This document shows positions 14,101-23,220 of a stretch of 27,507 bases of DNA, piece after piece; the stretch's first letter is position 1, and each line of letters opens with the position of its first letter. The position numbers were made by a program, and so were the translations under genes. Under the pieces are notes generated by a model that saw only the letters and a program-made list of their open reading frames with translations, was not told the DNA's origin and did not search any database. Source of the stretch: Cyclobacteriaceae bacterium (GTDB lineage: Bacteria > Bacteroidota > Bacteroidia > Cytophagales > Cyclobacteriaceae); contig JANQPK010000387.1 in the NCBI GenBank assembly GCA_028289505.1, forward strand, positions 1 through 27,507, written 5' to 3'.

Positions 14101-14129
14101 CAAGATAAGGTTGTTGGGGGAATATTCAA
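14101..14129 (-). promoter_or_regulatory. Candidate -33/-7 promoter for the barrel-protein pair
   Basis: On the minus strand, TTG (14129-14127), a 19-nt spacer and TATCTTG (14107-14101), only 8 bp before the ATG at 14092, so the RNA would be nearly leaderless. The 10-mer caagataagg here (14101-14110) is identical to that at 9315-9324 in the other candidate promoter. Pattern match only. Confidence 0.3.
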
Positions 14130-14155
14130 GGATCAATGTTGAATGTTCAATCCTT
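14128..14155 (-). terminator. Inverted repeat after the HEAT-cytochrome gene
   Basis: aaggat (14128-14133) and atcctt (14150-14155) form a 6-bp stem around a loop containing the palindrome ttgaatgttcaa, 20 bp after the stop at 14175. No T run follows in the reverse direction, so a terminator role is weakly supported. Confidence 0.25.
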
Positions 14156-14174
14156 CAGTCCATCAATCATTAAC

Positions 14175-17100
14175 CTAATGTTCCCCGTCAAGTGTTACCA
14201 GGTAGGCCAACACATCTCGGATCTCCTTTTTATTCAGGATAGTGCCCATGGGTGGCATACTGGATGGTATACTGGTTTGTTCCACAATTTCCGATTTGGA
14301 TATTTGCTCTGCTTCTTGATTCCCACTCTTGACCACAATGCTTTGGTCGGTTTCAGATTGTACTAACCCCGTCTTGGTTGCTCCGCTATTCAATTTCAAG
14401 GTAACCATATGATAGCCCTCAGCAAAACTACTGCTGGGTTCAATCAAGGCCAACAACAGCGATCTTGCAGTATATTTTGATCCTACCCCAGATAAACCGG
14501 GTCCCATGGTGCCACCGGTTTCAAAAATAGTATGGCAGCGTATACACTGGGCAGCCTCATGGTTTCGAAATATTTCTTGTCCGTTCTGGCTATTGCCTCC
14601 ATTCAGCGTCTCCAGATACGGACTTAGCGGATCGTCTGATGGCTTGGACTCTTCGTAGGCAACCACCCTTGCCATCAGCTGGTCGTTGTTTTGTGCTTTC
14701 ACTGCTTCCAGGATATCCAATTTGATTTCAGAGGGTGCCTTTCCAGATTCCAGCCAACCCAAATATTGGTCCAGGACTGAAATCGCATGAGTACCGGTCA
14801 TGCCCCCCAGGGAGGAAAGTACCACCTGTTGCTCCTGATAAGTACCTGATTTCATGATTTGATCGAATAGCGTGACCGCCTGCTCTTCGGAGATTTTTGA
14901 TTCCGGGAGTATTGCCAGAGCTGCTGATCTTACCTCGGCATTGTTATCCCTGAAAGCACTTCGTAAGGCCTGGTTTAGCTGTGGTGAAGGGAGATCGGCC
15001 AAGGCCTGGAGTGAGGCTCTGCGCACTGCGGCATTATTGTGACTGCTGGCCAAAGCCATAAGCTTCGCTTCTGATTCCATCAATTTCAACTTGCCGGCAG
15101 CGGTAGCAGCCTCCAGCTGAACCGTATCATTCTTGCTGTTTAACAGACTGGCAATTACCGAACCCAATTGCTGCCTTACATAACTATCTTCACGCGGCTG
15201 CGTCCCTAAATAGCGACCATCAACCCTGTCAAAGGCTGAAGGACTGGCCCATTGGCTCAAGGCTTGCAGCGCTTCACCACGCATATCGGCTGGGGCCGAC
15301 TGCTGCTGCGAATAGACAATCAACACATCCACATTGTTTTGCTTACCAAGTCTTTGATTGGCATTAATGGCTCTCCTAATCAAAGCTTCATTGCCAAAAG
15401 GGCTTTCTGCAAGTATACTGGCCAATGCTGGTAAGGCTTCTTCAATACCCAGATCATCGTTGATGCCACGGGCCGCCTCGGTGACTACATCTTCATGGCG
15501 GTCACTTAAGTAGGCACTGATGGCGGGACTTTTCATTCTGCGTAAGGCTACGACCGCAGCCAGCCTCACCGACTTCGAAGGGTGATCACTCAATGCGGAT
15601 AAAGCGTCGTCATCTCCAAATCTGGAGAGTGCGATCATTGCTGCATGACGCAACCAGATATCCTGATCATTGTTTTTCTCAATCAAATCGACCACTGCTG
15701 GTAGTGCTACCCCATAACCTATACGACCCAGGGCTTCTGTGGCATGTAACTGGACTCTCAAAGATTCATGATTTAGTAACGGAACCATCTGATCACCAGC
15801 TTCAAGGTATCGGATGTCACCAAGAATTTTTGACGCCTGGGTGGTGATTTCGGGGTCATGATCTTGCAGTAGTGGCAATAAGACCTCTGCATGCTTCAAG
15901 TCTTCCCTTCTGGCAATCTGACCAATTCCCCATATAGCATGAATGCGAGCCAATTGATCCTCTTGTTGCAGCCCCAGTTTAAAGACTTCTAAACCTTTTG
16001 AACCCCTGTCAGCCAACTCGAACTGTGCTTTCTGGCGTACCCTCATATCCTGATGACTTAAATAGCCCAGCAGCTCCTCACCTGATAGATCAGAGAATTC
16101 CACTTCAAGTAAAGATTGAACCTCCGATCTTAGCGGATCCGTATCTCCATCAACTACATCCAGTTTCCAAATCCGGCCCTGACCTTTGGGATTCCAACCA
16201 TCGATCCAATCACTGAAGTACAAGGCTCCATCTGGACCAAAATCCACCCCGGTAGGCAGCACACCCCTTACGATTTCCTGGGTTTGCGCTAATTCAAAAC
16301 CTGCACCTTTAGGTTCCAGGGTAAAGGCATGCAAGGGACTGTTGACTGGAGTGCCTCGGAATTCTGCCACAAAAAAATGCTCGCGCCAGTTTTCCCCCAA
16401 GGCAGTCCCCGGGTTATAAACCATTCCGGTGGGACCGTTTACATAATTAGCTATCGGTGGTAAAAAAAATGCGGCCTGACCTTCCTGATGAGGAACGTGC
16501 ATGTTCTCATCCATCCATACCTTGTAATCGTTGTTTTTAGGGTCGGAATACTTACCGAACTGCCAGTTGATCCTCCATCCCGTATCAGAGCCATTGATCA
16601 GATACACCAAACGTTCCCGTTCTCCACGATGATCTCCATCATTATCTACTGAGATCAGGTTTCCGTATTTGTCAAATACGAATTCATGTGTATTTCGAAC
16701 CCCTGCGGCGTATACTTCAAAGCCGCTGCCATCCAACTCAGACCGTACTACTACACCTCGGTTGGGATACTCCCACCTATTACCCTCTTGATCCACCACA
16801 TTCATTCCAATGTCTCCAATACCCCACCAGATCCTGCCATCCGGGCCTATTTTGGCCCCAGACATGCCATGTGCTCCAAATCCGATATGTACTGCGTAGC
16901 CATGGCTGATGGAATTCACCAGATCTGCAATGCCATCTCCATCACGATCGCTGGTTCTCCATAGATCAGGGCCAACCGCAACAAAAACTTCTCCATCAAA
17001 AGCTTCTACACCATTGGCTACATCAGTTATTTCTTCATGAAAATCTTCCAGGTAAAGCTGACTGCGGTTAGCCAATCCATCGCCGTCAGTGTCTTCCACA

Positions 17101-17597
17101 AACCATACCTGCTCTTTTTCCACAGCCAGATCTCTCCAGTCGAGTTGACCATCCCGATTTAGATCCTTTAAGAATTGTTCTCCCTCCTGGTTGGTTTCAG
17201 AAAAGGTGGCTTTTAGGAATTGGCGTCTATCCTCTACGGTTTTAAAAGAAATAGAGGCTTCCATCCAGTCACGGTGTCCCCTGATGTCAAACTCGGAGTT
17301 AGTTTGTCGAGTAGCCAAAGTATAAAAAACCTTGCCGTGTTCATCGATACTGATGGCAATAGGATCATTTACCAGGGTATCTGATGCCCAAAGGTCCAGC
17401 TCAAAACCGTCAGCAACTGTCAGAGAAACCTGGTCCTGGATCTGGTCAGCCACGTTTTGTGCATATTCGGTTCCAATTTCCACAATCCGATTGGGATATA
17501 TTTGTTCGATTTGTGGTTGGCACCCCCAGAACAGGAGCACCATCAACGTAGAAGTAAATACCTTTTGCAAAGAACTACGGTGTTGAGAAATCTTCAT
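14175..17597 (-). CDS. PVC-type dehydrogenase-like/HEAT/cytochrome c lipoprotein
   Basis: 1140 residues from the ATG at 17597; a frame extension to 17708 would bury the lipoprotein signal (C26 in FWGC). Domain order: an N-terminal beta-propeller of the putative membrane-bound dehydrogenase type (TIGR02604-like), with calcium-loop sequences NRDGQLDWRD, DTDGDGLAN and DRDGDGIAD and the core motifs SHGYAVHIGFGAHG, RNTHEF and PTGVDFGPDG; then about 400 residues of HEAT-like repeats; then a cytochrome c domain with CIRCH (C1018-H1022) and a candidate distal Met in SSMPPM (about 1114-1117). The family is abundant in Planctomycetes/Verrucomicrobia and present in Bacteroidota. It probably oxidises a sugar or alcohol in the periplasm and passes electrons to its own haem; the substrate and cofactor are unknown. 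It appears to be a single-gene unit. Confidence 0.92.
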   Translation of the reverse strand: MKISQHRSSLQKVFTSTLMVLLFWGCQPQIEQIYPNRIVEIGTEYAQNVADQIQDQVSLTVADGFELDLWASDTLVNDPIAISIDEHGKVFYTLATRQTNSEFDIRGHRDWMEASISFKTVEDRRQFLKATFSETNQEGEQFLKDLNRDGQLDWRDLAVEKEQVWFVEDTDGDGLANRSQLYLEDFHEEITDVANGVEAFDGEVFVAVGPDLWRTSDRDGDGIADLVNSISHGYAVHIGFGAHGMSGAKIGPDGRIWWGIGDIGMNVVDQEGNRWEYPNRGVVVRSELDGSGFEVYAAGVRNTHEFVFDKYGNLISVDNDGDHRGERERLVYLINGSDTGWRINWQFGKYSDPKNNDYKVWMDENMHVPHQEGQAAFFLPPIANYVNGPTGMVYNPGTALGENWREHFFVAEFRGTPVNSPLHAFTLEPKGAGFELAQTQEIVRGVLPTGVDFGPDGALYFSDWIDGWNPKGQGRIWKLDVVDGDTDPLRSEVQSLLEVEFSDLSGEELLGYLSHQDMRVRQKAQFELADRGSKGLEVFKLGLQQEDQLARIHAIWGIGQIARREDLKHAEVLLPLLQDHDPEITTQASKILGDIRYLEAGDQMVPLLNHESLRVQLHATEALGRIGYGVALPAVVDLIEKNNDQDIWLRHAAMIALSRFGDDDALSALSDHPSKSVRLAAVVALRRMKSPAISAYLSDRHEDVVTEAARGINDDLGIEEALPALASILAESPFGNEALIRRAINANQRLGKQNNVDVLIVYSQQQSAPADMRGEALQALSQWASPSAFDRVDGRYLGTQPREDSYVRQQLGSVIASLLNSKNDTVQLEAATAAGKLKLMESEAKLMALASSHNNAAVRRASLQALADLPSPQLNQALRSAFRDNNAEVRSAALAILPESKISEEQAVTLFDQIMKSGTYQEQQVVLSSLGGMTGTHAISVLDQYLGWLESGKAPSEIKLDILEAVKAQNNDQLMARVVAYEESKPSDDPLSPYLETLNGGNSQNGQEIFRNHEAAQCIRCHTIFETGGTMGPGLSGVGSKYTARSLLLALIEPSSSFAEGYHMVTLKLNSGATKTGLVQSETDQSIVVKSGNQEAEQISKSEIVEQTSIPSSMPPMGTILNKKEIRDVLAYLVTLDGEH

Positions 17598-17706
17598 AAT
17601 GGTATTAGTCGGTTTTTCGGAATCTGTAAAAATAAGAAATAAGGATAAGGAATGAAGAATTGGTCTGAATTCGTAATTTGTAATATCTAATCCTAAACTA
17701 ACAACC

Positions 17707-18141
17707 ATGATCCAGTTAAATCCATACCTTACCTTCGACGGAAATTGTGAACAGGCTTTCGATTTCTATCAATCTGTATTCGGAGGAGACTTTACCTTTA
17801 AGAGTCGCTTTTCCGAAATGCCACCTGATCCTAATCTACCGGTATCAGAGCAAGATATGAACAAGATCATGCACGTTTCACTTCCCATCGGAGCGTACGT
17901 ACTGATGGGCAGCGATAGTAGTAGTGATTGGGGTCCTCCAACAGTGGTTGGTAATAACTTCTCATTATCGGTTTCAGTGGACTCCAAATCAGAAGCTGAT
18001 ACCATGCATGCTAAACTAGCAGATGGTGGCAATGTGACCATGCCCATGGATGACACATTTTGGGGTGATTATTTTGGAATGTGTACCGATAAATTCGGCA
18101 TCAATTGGATGATTTCCTTTAATGAGCAAGCCGCCAATTAA
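17707..18141 (+). CDS. VOC superfamily protein, PhnB-like
   Basis: 144 residues of two beta-alpha-beta-beta-beta modules. The start, LNPYLTFDGNCEQAFDFY, with YQSVFGG, and the end, DTFWGDYFGMCTDKFGINWMIS, match the PhnB/YciA-like glyoxalase group. Such proteins resemble the 3-demethylubiquinone methyltransferase-like fold family (PF06983) and are mostly uncharacterised; an enzymatic role in methyl transfer is not implied. The metal-site residues of true glyoxalase I are not complete. Cytoplasmic. It is divergent from the HEAT-cytochrome gene (109-bp gap) and ends 7 bp before the convergent paraoxonase-like gene. Confidence 0.92.
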   Translation: MIQLNPYLTFDGNCEQAFDFYQSVFGGDFTFKSRFSEMPPDPNLPVSEQDMNKIMHVSLPIGAYVLMGSDSSSDWGPPTVVGNNFSLSVSVDSKSEADTMHAKLADGGNVTMPMDDTFWGDYFGMCTDKFGINWMISFNEQAAN

Positions 18142-18148
18142 CCACCGT

Positions 18149-19213
18149 TTATTTATCATTTCTAATTTCCATGTGCAACAGTAAGGGATCACAGACGGCA
18201 CCCATATACAAAGATCCCCGAAATTCTACTGCCGCACTGACCCCAGAAATCTGCTCTCCGGATTGCTGGTATAGGATTTGTTGGTTTTTGGAGGCAAGGT
18301 CAATTTGTACCACCTTAGAATAAGCTGACCTATCAGGATCTTTCATATGCCGTGAAAGCTTCCACAGATTGGGGTGTATTGCTATAATCAATCCACCTGA
18401 TTCAGTAGTGCTGATATTGTCAATCCCTACTCCTACATAAAAGCTATCCAACTGCTTGATTGAGTTGTTTTCTAATAACTGGTAGGTACTAACATATCCG
18501 GAGAGGGTTTCAGCCACCATTATTCGATTTTTGGCCAAATCCAAGGCAATACCATTAGGGAATGACAGATTATCTACAGCACTTAAGAACCGCTGTCCGT
18601 CATAGAATAGTACTTTTCCACTTTTAAGTCCAAGGAAAGTATCAATCGATCGAGTCAAGCGGTCATGTGCCCGGCCGTCGTTGGTCACAAAAAAGGATCT
18701 AGGACCAACGGCTACCAGGTCATTAGGGGAGGTAAGCGCAGGTCCGGTAATGGATTCGAGATGTTCCAGCTGCTCCAGCTGTTGATCTGCCGCGATTCGG
18801 AAGATTTCCACACTGTGGGTTCCATCTGATCGATGGTTGTTGGTAAACAGATATTGCGAATCTCCCTCAGCAAAATAGCTCAGACCATGCGGATGGAAAT
18901 CCAGTGGTTGATCAAAAGCAAAGGGGTGAACCTGGGGTGGCTGCTGCTTCAAGTCAATCCAGTAGATCCCACCTCTCTCCGGATCTTCAGCACAGGGGTT
19001 GCTACTAATAAAGTACAAAAGGTTGTCTTTTGGGTTGATTTCCAGGTCTTCGGGTCCTGGAACTTTCGCTAAAACGGTTACTGAGGGCAAGATGTTAGTC
19101 TCCACATGATTAAAGGCACCCAGACTGGTTAATCTAACCATACAATAGGCTGCCGTAATCAATATCAACGCGCCAATTACGGTACCGGATTTGAAGTAAC
19201 GCGAGATGCCCAT
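18149..19213 (-). CDS. Membrane-anchored paraoxonase (PON)-like calcium enzyme
   Basis: 354 residues from the ATG at 19213; the slightly longer frame would need a TTG. One N-terminal hydrophobic helix (about 10-27) probably anchors it with the propeller outside. Residues known from PON1 recur with near-identical spacing: E55 in GPED, H109 in HPHG, H127 in NNHR, N164 in SPND, N220 in FPNG and the pair D265-N266 in GIDNIS. In PON1 these correspond to the calcium ligands E53, N168, N224, D269 and N270 and the H115/H134 dyad. This supports a six-bladed propeller hydrolase acting on lactones or aryl esters, possibly quenching acyl-homoserine lactones or detoxifying lipid lactones. It is divergent from an HpnN-like exporter, with 88 bp between starts. 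Confidence 0.9.
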   Translation of the reverse strand: MGISRYFKSGTVIGALILITAAYCMVRLTSLGAFNHVETNILPSVTVLAKVPGPEDLEINPKDNLLYFISSNPCAEDPERGGIYWIDLKQQPPQVHPFAFDQPLDFHPHGLSYFAEGDSQYLFTNNHRSDGTHSVEIFRIAADQQLEQLEHLESITGPALTSPNDLVAVGPRSFFVTNDGRAHDRLTRSIDTFLGLKSGKVLFYDGQRFLSAVDNLSFPNGIALDLAKNRIMVAETLSGYVSTYQLLENNSIKQLDSFYVGVGIDNISTTESGGLIIAIHPNLWKLSRHMKDPDRSAYSKVVQIDLASKNQQILYQQSGEQISGVSAAVEFRGSLYMGAVCDPLLLHMEIRNDK

Positions 19214-19301
19214 ACCACTCAAATTAAACAATATTGTACTGCCCGAAAACCTTACTCAATAGTTTGTTAAATTGCTTGAAGTCTTGTCTCTGCAGAACCA
19301 G

Positions 19302-21896
19302 ATGATAAAATTCCAGAATCGCTTGTTACAGTGGGTTTCAAAGCTGGTTTTCAACCACGCCTGGTCCATTATCATCGGGTTTACCATACTAGCGGTTATT
19401 GGTTTCAACTACACCACCCGGAACCTTGGAGTTAACAGCGATACCTCCGCCATGTTCGATCAAAAGCTTCCTTTTCGTCAGATCAGGGAAGCATACAAAC
19501 ACACCTTTCCACAGACAGAAGATAATATGGTGTTGGTGATATCTGGGACAGTACCAGAACTAGTATCCAGCGTTGCAGACTCCATATCTCAGGCGTTAAG
19601 GCTCAAACCGGATTTGTTTGAAGCGGTATTTCAGCCGATAGGAGAGCCCTTTATGAAGCAAAATCAGCTGCTTTACCTGGATACAGCCCAAATAGGTACT
19701 CTGGCAAACAATTTGGTTAAAGCCAAACCCATGATGTCCTTCCTAACTGAGCATTACAGTTTGAAAGGGCTATTCTCATTTTTGGGCTTGATGGTGCGAT
19801 TTAGTGCAGAGGATCAATTGGATGCAATGTCACCTATGTTCCAAGAGATCGATCGGGTGGTAATGGCCACTACCGAAGGGGATCAAGATATGGTGTCCTG
19901 GCAAAATCTTATGGGAAACCAGAATCAAAGCTTCTCGTCGGAGTATCGATTTATTCAAATTAAACCGATACTTGATTTCCAGAGGGTTAGACCAGCCAAA
20001 AGCGCCATTGAGGAGGTGAGACGGATTATAGAAAGGTATGGCCACCACCATGTGCAGATTCGACTTACCGGGAAAAAGGCCATGACCTATGAAGAAATGG
20101 GTAGCGTAATGGATGGGGCCATTCAAGCAAGTATCTTAGCCTTGATCATGGTGAGTTTGGTACTGTGGTTGGGGTTGAGGTCATTCAAGCTAATAGCGGC
20201 AACTTTATATACCTTGATAGTGGGCTTGGTACTTACCGCCGCTTTCAGCACTTGGGCGGTTGGGCAACTCAACATGATCTCAGTAGCATTTGCGGTACTT
20301 TATATCGGCTTAGGTGTTGATTATGCCATCCATATCTGTCTGCGCTATCGAGAATTGGCAGGGGAGGGATTCCCTGCAAAAGAATCCTTGACCGTTAGTA
20401 TCAATCACATCGCTCCGGCCTTGATTCTCAGTACACTATCTACTTCCATAGGATTTTATGCCTTCGTGCCTACAGCATTTACCGGGGTGTCGGAGTTGGG
20501 TATTATCGCCGGTACGGGAATGTTTATCAGTTTACTGGTTACCCTGTTTCTATTGCCTTGTCTTCTGTGGAAGCTATCGGCTTTGGGTATGCCCCTGGCA
20601 GCTTCAAGAAAACTGGATGGTCCAGTTATTGAAAAATACCGGCGACCTATCCGCATAGGCACTTTGGTGCTGTCCTTGGTAGCCGTGGTATTGTTACCCC
20701 TAATAGAGTTTGATTATGATCCCATCAATCTTCGCGATCCAAAGAGCGAGTCAGTTTCTACCGTTCGGGAGCTGATGTCCAAGAACAGTTTCACCCCCTG
20801 GAGCTTAAATGTAGTTGTTCCTGATTGCAGTACATCGGCGGCATTAAAAAATCAATTGAATGCACTGCCTGAGGTGGATCGCAGCATTGATATTTTTAGT
20901 TACATCCCCAGTAATCAACCGGCAAAGATTCAACAGATACGCCAGACAAAAAACCAATTTGCAGGGATAGAGGCTCCTTTATTCGAATTTGAAAAGGTCT
21001 CAGATCAACAGCAGTTAAAAGCCATAGTTGATTTTGCCACCCTGCTTAACAGCCCGGCCTACGCAGAGCTTGATTACTTGAAGACCCTGGGAGCAAATCT
21101 TTCTTTACTGGCGGACTCTTTAGGTGAATCCGATACCGTCGGCATATCAAGGACCATCACCACCTTACAAGACGGATTGTTAAAGGCTCTTCCCTACACC
21201 ATAAGTAATGCTTTAGGGAGTTTGAATCCGCAACCAATCAGCTTGGAGTGGTTGCCCGACAATTTGAAAAACCGATGGATTTCAAGCCAGGGCCAATACC
21301 GGGTACAAGTGTTACCTGCGGAAAATTTAAATGATAACCCTGAAATGCGGGAATTTTCCTCATCGGTTCAGGGGGTGGCACCTACCGCCACCGGCGACCT
21401 GATGGTAACCATTGCGTCTGCAGATACGGTAGTAAAATCTTTTAAACAGGCACTTACCTATGCGGTGATTGCCATCAGCCTATTATTATTGATATACCTC
21501 CGGGATCTAAAGCAAACCCTATTCATTCTGTTGCCTCTGTTGCTGGCAGGACTTTTTACCTGTGCCCTGACGGTGGTACTCAGTATTAATTTCAATTTTG
21601 CCAATATTATTGCTCTGCCATTGTTATTGGGGCTGGGGGTGGATAATGGTGTACATATTGTGCATCGGGCCAAATCCTCTAGTAAAAAAGGACTGCTGCA
21701 AACCAGTACCGCCCGTGCGGTACTATTCAGTTCTCTTACCACCCTGTTCAGTTTTGGGAATCTGGCTTTTTCTCCACACCGGGGTACTGCCAGCATGGGC
21801 TGGCTGCTGACTATTGGAGTGGTTTTCGTGCTTTTGTCAACGCTGATTGTATTACCGAGTTTTCTGCCTGCTGGTAAGCCCGGTACTAAGGATTGA
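19302..21896 (+). CDS. RND/MMPL family exporter, HpnN-like
   Basis: 864 residues from the ATG at 19302; the upstream in-frame TTG at 19272 is less likely. It has two repeated halves, each with one membrane helix, a large periplasmic loop and about five further helices. The conserved helix motifs GLGVDYAIH (about 337-345) and GLGVDNGVH (around 780) are the MMPL/RND proton-relay regions. The segment starting the second loop, LRDPKSESV (about 478), and the length match HpnN, the transporter that moves hopanoids to the outer membrane, better than multidrug RND pumps, which are longer. The cargo here is probably a lipid or sterol/hopanoid-like molecule; no hopanoid synthesis gene is in the window. 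No periplasmic adaptor or outer membrane factor lies beside it. Its 3' end overlaps the convergent batD by 11 bp. Confidence 0.88.
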   Translation: MIKFQNRLLQWVSKLVFNHAWSIIIGFTILAVIGFNYTTRNLGVNSDTSAMFDQKLPFRQIREAYKHTFPQTEDNMVLVISGTVPELVSSVADSISQALRLKPDLFEAVFQPIGEPFMKQNQLLYLDTAQIGTLANNLVKAKPMMSFLTEHYSLKGLFSFLGLMVRFSAEDQLDAMSPMFQEIDRVVMATTEGDQDMVSWQNLMGNQNQSFSSEYRFIQIKPILDFQRVRPAKSAIEEVRRIIERYGHHHVQIRLTGKKAMTYEEMGSVMDGAIQASILALIMVSLVLWLGLRSFKLIAATLYTLIVGLVLTAAFSTWAVGQLNMISVAFAVLYIGLGVDYAIHICLRYRELAGEGFPAKESLTVSINHIAPALILSTLSTSIGFYAFVPTAFTGVSELGIIAGTGMFISLLVTLFLLPCLLWKLSALGMPLAASRKLDGPVIEKYRRPIRIGTLVLSLVAVVLLPLIEFDYDPINLRDPKSESVSTVRELMSKNSFTPWSLNVVVPDCSTSAALKNQLNALPEVDRSIDIFSYIPSNQPAKIQQIRQTKNQFAGIEAPLFEFEKVSDQQQLKAIVDFATLLNSPAYAELDYLKTLGANLSLLADSLGESDTVGISRTITTLQDGLLKALPYTISNALGSLNPQPISLEWLPDNLKNRWISSQGQYRVQVLPAENLNDNPEMREFSSSVQGVAPTATGDLMVTIASADTVVKSFKQALTYAVIAISLLLLIYLRDLKQTLFILLPLLLAGLFTCALTVVLSINFNFANIIALPLLLGLGVDNGVHIVHRAKSSSKKGLLQTSTARAVLFSSLTTLFSFGNLAFSPHRGTASMGWLLTIGVVFVLLSTLIVLPSFLPAGKPGTKD

Positions 21897-23220
21897 TCCA
21901 ATATTTGGAAGGTAAGTCTTTCGGTTTTTGGGTGTAGGTTTTACGGGCTTGATTCCAGACTGTGTTATCTAACTCAATTGAGTTTTGGTTATTCACCAAG
22001 CCCAGGTGTAGCTTTTGGGCTTCATTCTCCAGTTCCTTAACACCTGTTTTTTCAGCAAGTCCGTAGATACTTGGCTCTTTGATAGATAATTGGTCCAACC
22101 ATTGGTACAAGGTATTTTCTATATCTCTAATTTGCTTTGCTTTTAAAGCCTTTTGAAACTTCCTGTAATAATACAATTCGGATTTTAAGTAATCCCTGCG
22201 CCTACTCACCAGAAGACGCTTCAGCCTAATGAGCAACTTTGCTACAAGCCACAATACTAAAATTGAGGCAGTGCCGAGGGCGGCCAATTGAGGAATAGTC
22301 AACCCAAGCACCATCACGGGAAGGCTTTTTGACTCAATATTTCCCATTTCCTCAGCGTTCTGGGTACTTAGCGAATCGCGCATGGTCTTTACCATGCCCA
22401 GGTCTGGATTGGGAAGTACATTAATTGAAATCTCTTCTAACGTCCTCTTGTACAGCTTTTCCCTGTAGGGATGAAACCAGTAAATGGTTTTGGCTGGGAT
22501 CGTCACTTCACCTTCTTCGGTAAAAAGATAGCGCATGGTTTCGGTGCGTGTGGCATAAATGGAGGTTTTGGTTTTGTGGCTTTCCAGCTGGCTGCGCGAC
22601 GGGTACTGGCTAATCCCGGGAATCGAGTCCCAGTTAAATGGGGGTATCAATTCTGCAACGGTTCCGTTAGCAGTTCGAGTGATACTGCGCGTCCATACTT
22701 CACCAGTCTTAACTTCAGTGACATTCTTGGGGTAATTATCGGTAATTGAAAGACTGGTAGCTACCAGCCATTGGTCTCCGGAAAAATCGGAGGGTATGGC
22801 TTTTACCGTGATGGGTTTCTGTTCAGTGGTCAAGCCTCTTTCAACACCTTTATAGTCTCCTTCCGGGGGGGACTGGACCGTGAGGTTTAAGCTGGGAAAT
22901 AGAATATTGCCCGGACGGTGAGGGAATACGTGATAGATCAATCTTACTCCGGCATAGGTTTTACCCTCCACCCGAATGCTAGAACTGACTGGTCTAAAAT
23001 AAACAGTAAATGCGCCTTCCACCTGGATGTTTCCAGGGTCTATGCCTCTGGTAAACCAGGTGGAGGTGTAAACCTCGATGGTTACGGTAATGGGTTGGCC
23101 AACATAAGCAGAGGTTCTATCCAGATTGACATTGCTCCAGATACGTTGCCCATAATGGTCCGTGGGAACCAGTAACAGTAAAAGTGCAAATGACAGTCTC
23201 TTTAATAAATCCTTATTCAT
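21886..23220 (-). CDS. batD: BatD-like membrane protein
   Basis: 444 residues: signal peptide (about 1-24, ending at HYGQ), a tandem of immunoglobulin-like beta domains starting SAYVGQPITVTIEVYT, one membrane helix at about 305-325, and a basic cytoplasmic tail of about 115 residues that is mostly helical. This is the BatD (aerotolerance, oxygen-tolerance) type, but shorter than the roughly 580-residue BatD of Bacteroides and closer to the form found in proteobacterial moxR-bat loci. It probably forms the periplasmic part of the Bat complex with BatA and BatB. It overlaps the batB stop by 8 bp and appears to be the last gene; batE is absent because the next gene is convergent. Confidence 0.85.
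   Translation of the reverse strand: MNKDLLKRLSFALLLLLVPTDHYGQRIWSNVNLDRTSAYVGQPITVTIEVYTSTWFTRGIDPGNIQVEGAFTVYFRPVSSSIRVEGKTYAGVRLIYHVFPHRPGNILFPSLNLTVQSPPEGDYKGVERGLTTEQKPITVKAIPSDFSGDQWLVATSLSITDNYPKNVTEVKTGEVWTRSITRTANGTVAELIPPFNWDSIPGISQYPSRSQLESHKTKTSIYATRTETMRYLFTEEGEVTIPAKTIYWFHPYREKLYKRTLEEISINVLPNPDLGMVKTMRDSLSTQNAEEMGNIESKSLPVMVLGLTIPQLAALGTASILVLWLVAKLLIRLKRLLVSRRRDYLKSELYYYRKFQKALKAKQIRDIENTLYQWLDQLSIKEPSIYGLAEKTGVKELENEAQKLHLGLVNNQNSIELDNTVWNQARKTYTQKPKDLPSKYWINP

Noticed and set aside
19272..19301. TTG start for the exporter, and TTG start at 19231 for the paraoxonase-like gene
   Set aside because: Both have an ATG close downstream that still precedes the first membrane helix, and TTG starts are less common; ATG at 19302 and 19213 chosen.
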